A stretch of 64,000 nt of DNA from Perognathus longimembris pacificus (GCF_023159225.1 NC_063163.1:106981885-107045884); one strand, 5' to 3'. Counted from the first letter of the stretch, positions 34,606-46,579 are shown. Notes: generated by a model from the sequence alone, not told the origin. Program-made: numbers and translations.

Positions 34606-36638
34606 CACCCTGTGATTATTCCATTAACTGTTTTTACTATTGCTATTTTACTGTGCCAAATCAAGAGACACTAGCAAGTGAGTCTCCTTCCAGGGCCTCA
34701 GCAGACTGGATCCCAAAGCTTTTCTGAGCAGAGGAAGGCAGCGCCACCCCGTTCCTCCTGCAGGCCCCTCCCGTGCACGGCTGGGAAGACAAGCAGAATT
34801 GATTTCCTTATCTCCTTATTAAGCGTGTTTTGCCTGGGCCCTGGCCTGGACTTAGGTGCTCTATCTCATTTGTGCTGTATGCTTGCTTCCTGCCACATTC
34901 ATTACCCTATGGTCACCCCCAAATAGGGGCAGCAAACAAGGCAGACAGATGGTGGGGAGAAGAGAGAGGAAATAGCCTTATCTCCCCAAGTTCCATGTGG
35001 GAGACGGTGCTGTTGTGCAACCGCTCCCCACACCCCACCCTGCTGCCAGCTCTTTCCTCTCCCTCCCTGCCATGCCACCCTTCCTGGTGGCCCAGACCAC
35101 CCCAGGTATCTCTTCTTCCCTCCCCCTTTAGCCACTACACACCTCCTAGTTTAATTCTGTGCTTACCTGCATAGCAAGACAACTGCTAGGAAGCCTGGAG
35201 TTCCCCCTTATATATCAGAACTCCAGGGATCTCTGAGGAAGCCTGACCTCTGAGATCCACACTGGGGCCCCAGGGGAGGTCGAGGGTCTACCTGGAGCTC
35301 TTCATAGCTGCTAGATGGAGGTGAACCGACCTCCAGAACTGAGTTAGTCTGGACCCTCACTCTCGCTGCATTCTAAGATCATCACCTCCCAGGATGTCCC
35401 TGCCCTGTTAATCTACATATTGCCCCCCCCCACAGTAAGAAACTTGATGCCTTCCTCCTCCCACCCTTCTCCCCATCCGTCTCAACCTCACTGGGATGTG
35501 AGCCCCCCTGCCCCTCCATAGCAGAGATCACATATTCTGGAAAGGAAAAGAGACCCTTTGGTGCTAACGGAGAGGGGAGCCCTTGGGGTGGAGGTGAACC
35601 TGGGCTTTTCTTCCCCACAAGTGGCAGGGGCAGGCGGGCTGCTCATCAAGAAGGAAAAGATGGATGTTATGGATACATCTCACCTACTCTAGCCCACCCA
35701 AGACCATCCTGGGTTACTAGCACAGACTGGTCACTTTCCAAGTGACCTAGAAGACTGTCACTGCTTATCCAAAGGCTCACTGTCCATTTAAAGCTAGAAG
35801 TGACATCTCAAATGTCTGCCCCAGGGCCAACTCCTCTGGCTCATTTGGATTTCAGCACCAGTGGCCACCCCTGTGGCCCTAGTTTTACCCACTTCAATGT
35901 CCCCATCCCATCGCTAGATGACTTCTGGGCAACTTTGACATCCTAAAATGTGACACTACCACACCTAGAGTTCTGTCAGTTTTCCAGAGCCAAGAAGAAA
36001 AAGGGCCTTTGTCCAAGAGGCAGACAGCATACATTGGTGCCGTGGGTCTTGTCACCATCCTATTGTGACACACGAGAGACCCATGTCTCACCTTGCAGAC
36101 TCAGCTTTCTCCCTGGAAAGATGAAGTAAGATTCACTGTAGAGTTTGTTCTGTAATTAGCTCAGTGCTGCTGATGGTTTGAGGGTTGGGCATGAAGGGCA
36201 TTGCTCCCTGAACCCCTCTGCCTTGGCTCCTAAAATCAAGGATAGTATGCCCTTCGGCAGCTTAAGCCAAGCATGGCCCTGTAAGATGCTGAGCAGGCTC
36301 AGCTCCTGGGCAAGCAGAACACAAGCTGGCACCACGGATGTTTGCAAAAGGCAGGACCTTGATCCTCACGTGCCTGCGTGGCAGCATGCAACCTGAAGTT
36401 CCAGGGCTGCCCAGGAAATCCAAACCATTTCCTCTACTCACTGGGGATCAACTGCTCAGAGGAAGCCCTCCCCTCAGGGGCTGGCTTCTAGCATCCTAAG
36501 AGTCTCTGAGAGCCCATTTCCATCCTGGTGCCCTGCTGAGAAACACAGGGGGCCATTGGCCATCTCCACTGTCCCCGATGTATTACTTGATGATGTTCTT
36601 GTAGACGCAGATTCTTTAGCCTCAGACAAATGCACTGA

Positions 36639-36639
36639 T

Positions 36640-36676
<37 letters not shown>
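36639..36676 (+). repeat. (CA)n microsatellite
   Basis: About 36 bases. Confidence 0.95.
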
Positions 36677-37341
36677 GCAGAGCATGGCTTTGATCAACCT
36701 CCCCATGGTGTAAAGACACAAGAATGCTCAGTCAAGGGAATCAGTCACTGCTGGAAAGTGGACACATTCCTGGGGACTTGACACAAGTATTGATTCTCGC
36801 CCCTTGTCAGGCCCAGAAAAGAATGGAGTCATTGGAGCATGGTATTATCGGCACGAGCCACACTTCTCCCATCGATTCCTCCTAATGACAAATGGAAAGC
36901 AGAGGAAGAGTCGTAACCGGCGAAAGAAGCCGGTCACCTGGAGAAGAGATGTCCTTTCCCGCACCCCCGGGTCCCGCAGTCAGATCCAGGCCTCCACCTG
37001 AAGCCAGCCCCGGGTGGGTCCAGAGAGACAAACTGGGCAGAGAGCCTGCGAAGAGCTAAAAATAGCTCCCTACTTCTGTGGTCTGACCTCAGCCTGGGCC
37101 CCAGACAAGGCTTTCATGGCAAATTATGGATTTAAAACTGGCAATGCATCTCCATTACAGCATGAAATGAGAAAGGAAAATGCTGCTAAGTGGAAGCCTC
37201 CACCCCCACTAGGCAGCCACGAGGTGAGGGAGGGCACAGTTTTAGGAGCCATGTGAGACGCAGAGTCACATAACCCACAGCTGACTCTCAGAGGTCAAGA
37301 CCAAGGAGAGAGAGGAGCTGGAGGTGGGACAGAGGCCCAAG

Positions 37342-37369
37342 ACACACACACACACACACACACACACAC
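37342..37369 (+). repeat. (CA)n microsatellite
   Basis: About 27 bases directly 5' of a truncated SINE. Confidence 0.93.
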
Positions 37370-37512
37370 CTCATTCATATCTCCAATAAACTTCCAAACC
37401 AAAGTTGGAAGTGGAGTTGTGGTTCAAGTGGTAGAGCGCTATCCTTGAGCAAAAAAAGCTCAGGGACAGCACCCAGACCCTGAGTTCAAGCCCCAGATTT
37501 GGCACACACACA
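37370..37512 (+). repeat. 5'-truncated Geo-type SINE
   Basis: Only the end of the left monomer (CATATCTCCAATAAACTTCC) and the right module (GTGGTTCAAGTGGTAGAGCG) remain. Confidence 0.85.
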
Positions 37513-37536
37513 AAAAAGAATTTACTACCCTGCTCC

Positions 37537-37537
<1 letters not shown>

Positions 37538-37575
<38 letters not shown>

Positions 37576-37735
37576 TCACATATTGCATCTCACAACCACA
37601 GCACACAACCCCATACATATACAACCATGCACACATATATACACAACCATGCACACAGGTATATACACATAGCAACACATTTACACTCAACTATATGCAT
37701 TCATACATGCTCACATGCACACACACATACACACC
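37538..37735 (+). repeat. (CA)n then variant CA/TA-rich array
   Basis: A pure CA run to 37575 is followed by degenerate units such as CAACCATGCACACATATATA occurring at least three times to about 37735. Confidence 0.85.
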
Positions 37736-38021
37736 TATTTACATTGCAGACACTGCAGAGGACCTACCGGCTATCTTAATGTGCTCTAGCCTTAAGATTG
37801 CCAGGGGAATATCCAGCCATGATTTAACTCAGGCCTTGAGAGCAGACAAGACTCAGCAGAGACTTATGGAGTCAGAACACTGCAACATCGGGCCTAGTCC
37901 TTGGCCCAGGCCACCTATGATCCATCAGAATCATGGACTGTGTAGTCTCTGATGTCTGCCAAAGAGCTTGGCACTTGGAAGGTGTGAGATACATACTTCT
38001 GTGCACAATTAAAAGAAGTAA

Positions 38022-38260
38022 GGCCAGGCACTGGTGGCTCATGCCCGTAATCCAAGCCACTCAGGAGGCTAAGGTCTGAGGATCGCAGTTCAAAACAACC
38101 AGGACAAGAAAGTCCGTGAGAGTCTTATCTCCAATTAATCGCCAAAAAGCTGCAAGTGAAGCTATGGCTCAAGTGGAAGAGGGCTAGCCTTGAGCAGAAA
38201 ACCTCAGAGACAGCACCCAGGCCCTGAGATCAAGCCCTAGGATTAGCACACACACACACA
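38022..38260 (+). repeat. Geo-type composite SINE
   Basis: Full copy starting GGCCAGGCACTGGTGGCTCA and ending in a short (CA)n. Confidence 0.93.
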
Positions 38261-38539
38261 AAAATACATAGAGAAGTTCAGCGTGCTATAGAAGCAACTT
38301 AGGTGGTGAGGGTCCCGCTCAAATACTTGAAGGAAAGTGGGTTTCTTATTTGGTGCTCCAGAAAGCAGATGTAAGACCAAGGAAGACCTTTTTAATTTTT
38401 TTTTCCTTATTACAAGGGTTCCCTATCAAGGCCTCTCACTTGCTGGGCTTGTTTGCCTAGCTGTCACTCATCACTTGAACCTTGCCTCCAGCCAGGCTTT
38501 TTTCTGCTTTTTTAAAAAAAAAATGTCCTTCTTCTTTTT

Positions 38540-38680
38540 TCCCTCTTTCTTTTCTTCCTTCTTTCCTTCCTTCTTTGTTTTTCTTTCCTTCTTTCTTTGT
38601 GGTGATACTGGGAATTGAACTCAGGATGGCCTAGTTACTAAGTAGGCATTCTGCCCCTGGATCCACATTTCCAGTCCCAA
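38540..38680 (-). repeat. T/C-rich tract and ID-like fragment (reverse)
   Basis: A TTCC/TTTC tract at 38540-38600 is followed by GGGAATTGAACTCAGGATGG and AGGCATTCTGCCCCTGG, the reverse of an ID-like body. Confidence 0.6.
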
Positions 38681-39130
38681 GGACATTTTGTTTTTATCAC
38701 CACAATTATAAATCACAGAGCATGGCACAGAAGTAAGCTCTCTGTCTGTGAGGATATTCGAGCACAGGCTAAGATGGTTCCATGTGTTTTCCAAAGAGAA
38801 GAAAATACTTTACTCCAAAGGTGAAATGAAGGTAGTGATGACTTCAGTTCCGACGTGGAGTGGGAGCTGCGGGGAAGACGCATAAAGAGTGCCAGGCCCA
38901 CTTCCATGATTTCCTGTCCTAAGGCAGATGTCTCCAGAACATTTCCCTGTGCCTCTGCAGAGAAAATCCCAGTTCTGGGAGGAACAACAGATTAGCAAGC
39001 TGAATCTAGCAAAGATGAACAAACTGAAGCTAGTAATATATAAGAAAGATTATACACCATGAGGGAAGATTACGATCCAGGCCAGTTTAGGCAAAAACTG
39101 GAGATATGATCCCACAAATAGCTAAAACAA

Positions 39131-39225
39131 CAAGGGCTGGGGGGCATGACTCAAGTGGTAGAATGCCTGCCTAACAAGCACAAGGTTGTGAGTTCAAACC
39201 CCCGTACCACCAAAAGGAATAAAAA
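39131..39225 (+). repeat. ID-family SINE
   Basis: AAGGGCTGGGGGGCATGACT, CAAGTGGTAGAATGCCTGCC, GTTCAAACCCCCGTACCACC. Confidence 0.75.
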
Positions 39226-39479
39226 GAGGTAGATGGCTTATTGCAATAACAGATCAGGTTAACAACAGTGGGAATACTCGGCCACTGCCAGGATACAGAG
39301 AGGGAAACTCAAGTTGTTTTCAACCTGGGGTTTTTCTCCCTATAAAGTTGGATGAAAAATTCTGAATGTATATTTGAATTTTCAGTGAAGGATCCGCATT
39401 CTCCAAGAAGTCTGTCAGCTTCCAAAAACTTTAGATTAGCTACTGTTTCACCGTGTCAACCCAAGCCATGGTCACAAAT

Positions 39480-39775
39480 GCCACAGAGGGGATGTTTACA
39501 TACCGACATTTATTTCCTACAATCCTGGAGATTAAAGTCCGAGATCAAAGTCCCTGGCTAGCTTCTGGGTTATGTCCTCTCAGGTCATTTCCTGGGAGAA
39601 ACAAGACCCCTTAGTCTCTTTCCTCTCTTAGTAAGGGCATTAGAAGGGTCCTACCCTCATGGCACCATCTGATCCTAATTACTTCCCAAAGGTTCCATCT
39701 CTAAAATATTAGGGTTTCCAGGTATGAATTAAAGGAGACACAGGCATTCAACCTGCCCTTCACTTTGGGGAACCT
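39480..39775. repeat. Ancient LTR-like (MaLR-type) repeat, tentative
   Basis: TATTTCCTACAATCCTGGAG, TAAAGTCCGAGATCAAAG and the run ending CTAATTACTTCCCAAAGG, then TATTAGGGTTTCCAGG, resemble the old mammalian repeat with an 'aattacctcccaaaggcc' motif. The name is from memory. Confidence 0.4.
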
Positions 39776-40210
39776 ATATCTCAGAAAGGTTGGGTTGCTT
39801 CCTCCATGATCACCCAGCTTGCGAGCACGAAAGCTAGGGCTGCACAAGCATTGGGTACACTGCGCTGGGAAATTACCCTAGGGGGTATATATAACCAGAA
39901 TCTCTCTGCCTAGATCAACGGGACCATTCTCCCCCACCTAGGCACACCCCAGAGGAGACAGCAGCTCCACAGCTGTAGCCCTGTCTGCTTCCAGCATCCA
40001 GTGCCCACCTGTTTCCCAGGCCAGGGGGCCACCTCAGGACCCCCATCACCTGTGCAGCTACCTGTCCTTTCCCACTGCCTCTGGTCCATCTTAGTCCCAC
40101 CCCACCCCTACCTAAGGAAGACCTAATAAATGCTTTCTTCCCATCCCAGCCCTTGTCACCCCAGCAGTTTATCTGCCTAAGTGAATGAGAATCCTTGGTT
40201 TTTTATCTAT

Positions 40211-40570
40211 GTGGAAATCTTATCAAAACAGGTTCAGGAGGCAAGAATGAGGGAGGAAAAAATAATTAAAGGGGAGAAGCGGGTGAAATATTGACATTAT
40301 TATTACTTAAGTGGCTCAAAGCTTTTAGTTCATGTTTTTTATACTGGTGACACCCATTGAGGACGAAATCAGCTTGGCTGATTATCTGAGCCAAACACCC
40401 CACCTCCTCGCCACCTATAAATCTTATTAAACAGGTTCCATTGGCAAGACAGGAAAAAATAATTAAGGCAAAGGTAGGTGAAACGTTGATGTTATTACTG
40501 TAATGCAACAGCCTATTTAGTTTCTACACCCATGAAATCCAACCGGGGGAAATCAGTTTTAAAGATTACC
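40211..40570 (+). repeat. Diverged direct tandem duplication, about 200-bp unit
   Basis: Unit 1 (about 40211-40392) and unit 2 (about 40415-40570) share, in the same order, AAATCTTAT, CAGGTTC, GGCAAGA, GGAAAAAATAATTAA, GGTGAAA, TTGA(C/T)(A/G)TTATTA, TTTAGTT, ACACCCAT and GAAATCAG. The offset drifts from 204 to about 197 bases through small indels. It is AT-rich with TAATTA cores and no coding potential. Confidence 0.75.
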
Positions 40571-41293
40571 TTCCGGGGATGCAAATCACAGCACCCAGAA
40601 ACCAAGCTCAAAGAAGGAAAACAGTGACAAACCAGGAAACATTTCCAAGTCTGTACCAGTCTCTTAAGGGCCTTTAAGCCCACAATTTACCTTTTGACGG
40701 TGTTCTATTTTCTCACAGATCCTTTATTTCCCACTTATTTATTGACTAGAGACACGGTACCAAAAAAAAAAAAAAGAGAGAGAGAGAAAAAAACAGAAAG
40801 GTAGAGCAAGTCTCCCAACAACTGATCTTAAAAATCCATAGCAGAAAATGGTTCTCTAGAGGGAGGTTTATAGCACATGCTGGAAACCAGGCCTTAATTG
40901 AATTGCCTTGCCTCTGGGGTGTGGCCAGCTAGAGAAGATGGCGGCTTTGAGCCTGGGCAGATCTGCTCCCATCCATCTTGTGGGGCAGGGGGGCGGCTTG
41001 GGGAGCCTCCCAGGATGGATAAAGCCTGGCATACACCTGTGCCATCTACAACTCTTCCCTATAGAAGTGCTGGTCAACTCAGCTAAATAGAATACACCCT
41101 CTGGGCTAGCAGCATAGCTTTGCCCAATCAAGGCTCCATTTTTGAATGTCTGAACCCAGGTTCACAAGACACAACTGGCAATGATGGGGCAGAGCAGGCC
41201 CCAGACAGCTCCCGGAGCATTTTAGAGTTGTTATGGTTTCTTTTTTTTCCCCCATCACTACCAATATTTAAGGAAGAATTTTTTATTAAAATT

Positions 41294-41302
41294 CCGGTGT
41301 GT

Positions 41303-41357
<55 letters not shown>
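41294..41357 (+). repeat. (TG)n microsatellite
   Basis: About 60 bases of TG with one TC variant. Confidence 0.97.
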
Positions 41358-41358
<1 letters not shown>

Positions 41359-41562
41359 CACAAGGCCTGGCTGGGCACTGTCCTTTTTCTGCTCAAGGGT
41401 TGGTGCTCTACCATTTGAACCATACATTTCTGCTTCTGGCTTTTTTTTTTTTTGAGTGGTTAATTGGAGATGAATCTGGGATGGCTTTGAAATGTGATCC
41501 TCTGATCTCAGCCTCCTGAATAGCTAGGATTGTAGGTGTGAGTCCTGGGTGCTCAGCTGAAA
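41358..41562 (-). repeat. Geo-type composite SINE
   Basis: Reverse order; the (TG)n tract lies where its tail should be. GGTTAATTGGAGATGAATCT and CTCAGCCTCCTGAATAGCTA are visible. Confidence 0.88.
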
Positions 41563-41720
41563 ATTCTTTTGTTTCTAGCTTCTCTTGCAGTGTTCTGGTG
41601 GCATTCAACCCAATTGCCTGCTTGGTGACAATCGTGGGCAAGGGGAGAGATGTTGCTGAAGTGAGTAGTTGGGTGCCACAGGGAGAAAAATAGATGGGCA
41701 AGGAATGTGTACACATGCAA
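41510..41720. other. No recognisable content in the unique part
   Basis: Beyond the SINE end at about 41562 this stretch is unique intron in which I see no feature. Confidence 0.3.
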
Positions 41721-41892
41721 ACAGATATTTAGGTACCAGAAACCAGTATCCAACAACTAGCAGAGGCTGAAAGTAAGTTATACCTCCACCCCTGACATAG
41801 TCAAAGAGTAACATTTCCCAGTTGGTCTTGAGCCTAGTTCATAGTTATCAGATCAACATACCCACAAAAGCACTAAAAATAAGAATGCAGTA

Positions 41893-42330
41893 GGGCACCA
41901 GTGGCCTATTATTCTAACTAATCAGGATACTGAGGTCTGAGGATCCTGGTTCAGACAAAGCCTCAAGATTCTTATCTCGGGCTGGGGATTTAGCCTAGTG
42001 GCAAGAGTGCCTGCCTCGGATACACGAGGCCCTAGGTTCGATTCCCCAGCACCACATATACAGAAAACGGCCAGAAGCGGCGCTGTGGCTCAAGTGGCAG
42101 AGTGCTAGCCTTGAGCGGGAAGAAGCCAGGGACAGTGCTCAGGCCCTGAGTCCAAGGCCCAGGACTGGCCAAAAAAAAAAAAAAAAAAAAAGATTCTTAT
42201 CTCCAATTAACCAACCAAAGTCAGAACTAGGAGCAGTAACAGAGGGCTAGACATAATTGAAAAAAAGAAAAAAACAAGAGAGAGCACAAAGCCCAGAGTT
42301 AAAGCCCAATTTAAAAAAATGATAATAAAA
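41893..42330 (+). repeat. Geo-type composite SINE split by an IDL-Geo-type SINE
   Basis: Outer parts are 41893-41978 and 42190-42330. They rejoin at AAGATTCTTATCTCCAATTA. Confidence 0.9.
41979..42189 (+). repeat. IDL-Geo-type composite SINE, young, with 14-bp target duplication
   Basis: A clean copy (GGGCTGGGGATTTAGCCTAG, ACGGCCAGAAGCGGCGCTGT, A tail of about 20). AAGATTCTTATCTC is exact at 41965-41978 and 42190-42203. It keeps several CpG, consistent with a recent insertion. Confidence 0.97.
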
Positions 42331-42333
42331 TAA

Positions 42334-42570
42334 GCTGGGTGCTAGTGGCTCACACATATAATCCTACTACTCAGAAGGCTGAGACCTGAGGATCAAAGCC
42401 AGCTCAGGGAGGAAAGTCCATGAAACTTTTATCTTCAATTAACCACAAAAAAAAAAGAGAAAAAGGAAATGGAACTGTGGCTCAAGTGGTAGAGCACTAG
42501 CCTTGAGTGAAAAAGTTAAGGGACAGGGTGAGGGTCCTGAGTTTGAGCCCTGGTATCAGCAAAAATAAAG
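42334..42570 (+). repeat. Geo-type composite SINE
   Basis: Starts GCTGGGTGCTAGTGGCTCAC; right module GAACTGTGGCTCAAGTGGTA. Confidence 0.92.
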
Positions 42571-43639
42571 TACATTAAAATTAAAACGACTTAAAGCATA
42601 GATCCGAAGAAGAGGAATGATGCATCACTCCTCCTCTTTGGAGGAAGGAGAAGGAGTTTGCTGGATCCAAGAAGGGGAATGATGCAGAAGGAGTTAAATG
42701 TTCTCTGCACCTGCTAGGAGTTTGTCCCCAGGCGAAGGGGGTAGCCACGAACTACATGCTGTCAGAGAAGGCAGAACAGAAGAGTAATACCTGAGAAGAT
42801 GCTCACATCCATTCAGAAGAGCTGGGAAGGCTTCCCCGGACAGTGTCTTGCCAGTTCTCCCTAGATAAGATGCACAGAGTTTCCGTGGCTGGAGGGCCAC
42901 GTAGGCACAGAGAGCCAGGACCACCCTGTTGGAGCAGAGTTCAGACACACAGTGTAGTTTAGGAGAGGATGGGGCTCCAAGGACAAAGGGCCTGCAGCCA
43001 TGACGGAGGATTTGAGCTTGCCCTGTGTGTGTGGTGGGGAGTCATGGTGGGCGTTGGAGGAAGTTCATCACTTAATGTGGTTGCCACATGAGGTATGGGG
43101 TGTGGATCTGAAGGCAGGGAAAGTCGATGAATTGCATCTATGTTAGCTGAAAGGACAAATCCTGGAGTAAGGGGTGCTAAAGTGGGGAGTGGAGGGTCAC
43201 CCCTTTGATTTTTTACTTTTTTTTAGCCAAGGGGGTCCTAGGCAATGACTTTCATCCCCATTTAATTCCCCAAAGAGTCTAGCAGCAAATACCATATGCT
43301 GCCTAAGCACTGTGCAGTTTCTTGAACATTCTAGACTTTTCCGTGCCTCAGGTTCCTAAGCCACTGAGGGACTGCCATTGGTTAAGGTTCTCCAAGGGCA
43401 GCTGTGTAGAATGTCAGACCTCAGCCTAGTGGGGAGAGGGATCCTTCCTGGGGCCAGCGTACCCAGACGAGAGACCGTGTCTTCCCCACTGCCCACCACC
43501 CCACTACCCTGGTCACCGGATCACACTTTCTTCCTCACCACAAAGGCAAAGGATTTGCTCCCCTAAGACGCGGAATAGGAGTCCTGAGGAGCGAGGGGGC
43601 CACACCTCACAAGCCCCTTCTCTTGTGTGTGTGTAGCAC

Positions 43640-43965
43640 TCAGCATGTCCAGGAGACCATTAGCACCTCTTGGGGAATATTTAACTGAAAACAATTTCTA
43701 GCCAGGATCTGTTATAATTACTAATTAGATCTGATTATAATTATCTCCATGCCTTACCTGACATGCAGGGTGGCGAATGGCTCCCGACAATTAACATCCG
43801 AGTCTTTCCTGATACACTGGCTGATTAGGAGCACAATTGTGGGGGTGAGGGAGGAGCTTGGCTTATTAAAGGGACGCAACTGTTTACCCAGGAATGTTGT
43901 GAACAAATTAGATTTTAAATTAATGAGGAGAAACGCAGAAATGAGGAAATAAGCTCTTTTTTTGT
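43640..43965. promoter_or_regulatory. Candidate conserved non-coding element (strongest of the set)
   Basis: Unique sequence with a dense homeodomain-type cluster (TTATAATTACTAATTAGATC and GATTATAATTATC at 43708-43745), then CGACAATTAACATCCG, AGCACAATTGTGGGG, GGCTTATTAAAGGGACG and TAGATTTTAAATTAATGAGG. No repeat family matches. Regulatory role is inference. Confidence 0.42.
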
Positions 43966-44124
43966 TTTTTGGTAACTCCTTTTTTGTCTCAGCTGATGAC
44001 ATCACTTGAGGGGTTGGTGGGGGAGGGGAGGAAGCAGAATTCCCCTTCTGTTTCCTACCTCAGGCTTTCAGGGTTGGATAGCCACCCTGGTCCTGCCCAT
44101 TTCACTTCAACTAGCCCAGTCCAG

Positions 44125-44265
44125 ACCAGTGGGATGCAGCGGACGGAATTAGTAGACTTACTAGCTATGTGATTTGGGGGGAGTCGCTTACCGTCTCTCT
44201 GAGCCTTAGCTCCCTCAACTGTAAAATGAGGAGAAAGCTTGTCTCTGAGCCAGACAATAGTCCAT
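44125..44265 (+). repeat. MIR fragment
   Basis: CTAGCTATGTGATTTGGGGG, CTCTCTGAGCCTTAGCTCCC, AACTGTAAAATGAGGAG. Confidence 0.62.
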
Positions 44266-44649
44266 TGGCTATAGGCCTCTAAGTACAAGGGTGTGTATGT
44301 ATAACATGGGTCCACAAGCTCACCGGGGACCAGAGACCAAGACTTAGGCACCTCAGACTCTCTTGACACAAATACATAACCAAAGAAAGCACCACACTAA
44401 TCTCTCCACCTGGGACCAATGCAGAGGCAGCAGCTCAAAAGAGAAGCCAGTAGAAGTGGGCCAGCCCTAAGCAGGCACTTTCGCCCGTATACATGCATGG
44501 TCCACCTGGCGACTAAAATGAAGGACTTTTCAATCAGAGTGCCCACTGTGAAGAGAGAAAGCTGGGCATCTGCAGTATCTCCTAGGGCTGGAGGTGGAGT
44601 CTACTTGTCTTTCCGGGCTTAAACATCTTGTCATAAAGAGTTCAGATAG

Positions 44650-44894
44650 GCCAGGCGGGTGCTGGTGGCTCACGCCTATAATCCTAACTACTCAGGAGAC
44701 TGAGATCTGAATATCACAGTTTAGTTAAAAGCCAACCTGGGCAAGAAAGTCCAGGAGACTCCAGTTAACCTCCAGAAAACCAGAAGCAGAACTATGACCC
44801 AAAGCAGTAGAGTGCTAGCCTTGAGCAAAAGAGTTCGAGGATAGCGCCCAAGTCCCAAGTTCAAGCCCCAGACTGACAAAAAAAAAAAAAAAAA
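44650..44894 (+). repeat. Geo-type composite SINE with 15-bp target duplication
   Basis: Full copy with an A tail. AAAGAGTTCAGATAG is exact at 44635-44649 and 44895-44909. Confidence 0.96.
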
Positions 44895-45236
44895 AAAGAG
44901 TTCAGATAGAATCTGTTCTGCTGGTGAGGACAGGAGGTCATGGAGGCTCTGGAAATAGGGCTTTTGTGACCAGTCCAGTCACTATGGAAGAGGTTCTCAG
45001 AAGTTTAAGCCACCCAGCTCTACCAGGAAGTTCTACCATTGCTTTGTCTCATACTGATGAGAAAAGCGGAGACAACTAGACACCCCCACCCCCCAAAAAA
45101 CTACTCCATCTGTCATTTCAGTGAAAGGCAAAAAGAAAGAGAGAGGGAGAAAGACAGAGATATAGCAAGAGACAGAAACACACAGCAAGAGAAATATATA
45201 CAGAGAAAACAGAGAAAAACAAAAAGAGAGGCAGAG

Positions 45237-45237
<1 letters not shown>

Positions 45238-45288
<51 letters not shown>

Positions 45289-45294
45289 ACACAG
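45238..45294 (+). repeat. (CA)n microsatellite
   Basis: About 56 bases, preceded by an A/G-rich stretch from 45120. Confidence 0.97.
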
Positions 45295-45388
45295 TGAAAC
45301 AGGCCCAGAGTCCAGGCACAGGCAGATCACAGGTGTACCCCCAATGCAATAGTAATAAATCCATGCAGCTGCTCTGGCCAAGCATCTG

Positions 45389-45621
45389 TTTTGTCAGTCA
45401 TGGGGCTTGAACCTAGGGTCTGAGAGCTGTCCCTGAGCTTTTCTGCTCAAGGCTAGGCTCTGTCACTTTGAGCCACAGCTCCACCTCGAGTTTTCTGGTG
45501 GTTAACTGGAGATAGAATCTCACAGACTTTCTTGTCCAGGCTGACTTCGAACTACCGCGGTCTTCAGATCTCAGCCTCCTGAGTAGCTAGGATGACAGGC
45601 GTGAGCCACCGGCGGCCAGCT
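45389..45621 (-). repeat. Geo-type composite SINE with 14-bp target duplication
   Basis: Reverse-order copy. TGGCCAAGCAT(C/T)TG flanks it at 45375-45388 and 45622-45635 (one mismatch). Confidence 0.93.
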
Positions 45622-45678
45622 TGGCCAAGCATTTGATCCCATGTCTGAAGGGCTTCTGAAAAGCTGTTAAGAGGACAT

Positions 45679-45695
45679 TCCCCCCCCCCCCCCCC
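45679..45695 (+). repeat. Poly-C run
   Basis: About 16 consecutive C. Confidence 0.95.
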
Positions 45696-46441
45696 GCAGC
45701 TTAGGTCCTTGCTAGCAAGTGCCTCTCCTCATCCCTGACCTCCGAGATGCCCATCTGGGCCATCAGAACCCTGGGAAGCCCTCCCCACAAGCTGGCCTGC
45801 ATCTCATTCACACCTTGGCGGACTCTGCATCCTCAGCCTTGAATCCCTGCCTTGAGTGCCCATGCCTGTGCCCACCCAGACCTGAGCAGGAGACAGAGGG
45901 CCTGGAGGTAAAGCTCATCATCCAACTCCATACCAGGGACAGAGGCATCAACACGAGTTTCAGGGAGGCAAAAACAGGGCACTTTTCAGGTCTCCAACAA
46001 GCTGTCCTCTTCCATCAGCAGCCCCTTGCTCTGCCTCTCTTGCTATGGCCTCTCCCAGCCCCCTAGCCTGGCCTGGGACCTCAGCACCAGGTCCTGGGCC
46101 TGCCTGAACAAGAGCTGCTAAGAAGGGCAGCCGAGTATGTGACACTCCCTGGAACTGATCAGCACCCTGCATGGGCACCCGACTTAACCTTATACCTTGC
46201 TGGGCACCAGCTCCATACCTGCAGGAGACTCTGCTCTCTGGCTCCTCTTCCTTCCCCCCCCCCCACCCTCCTGGCCTGATTAAGGTGAGTGTCACCCCAC
46301 CCAGGACTTGATGGATGAGCTCACTAATGGCTGCCCATCTCTATCTGAAGGGCCTCAGGAGCCCATCCATCTTCCCTTGTCAGTGCCAGCCCCCTAGCTC
46401 ACCTTCCGGAGGCCTGAACATGTGCCACGTGGGTCCTGCGC

Positions 46442-46457
46442 CGGGGGGGGGGGGGGG
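46442..46457 (+). repeat. Poly-G run
   Basis: About 16 consecutive G. Run length in such homopolymers may be uncertain in an assembly. Confidence 0.95.
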
Positions 46458-46579
46458 TCCCTGCATGCTGTCTCCACCAAGGACAGGAAATAGGGGCAGC
46501 TTCTCTTTCTACAGGCGTTTGAAGGAGGACCCCACTTAGGGGGAGGCACCCTCCTCAGGCATAAAATTTAAAGGGTGCA

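Noticed and set aside
36804..37001. 65-codon basic frame as a small protein gene
   Set aside because: No homology or promoter; kept only as a question about a CpG-rich block.
37538..37735. CRISPR-like array of repeated units
   Set aside because: The units are degenerate CA/TA microsatellite with no spacers, in a mammalian intron.
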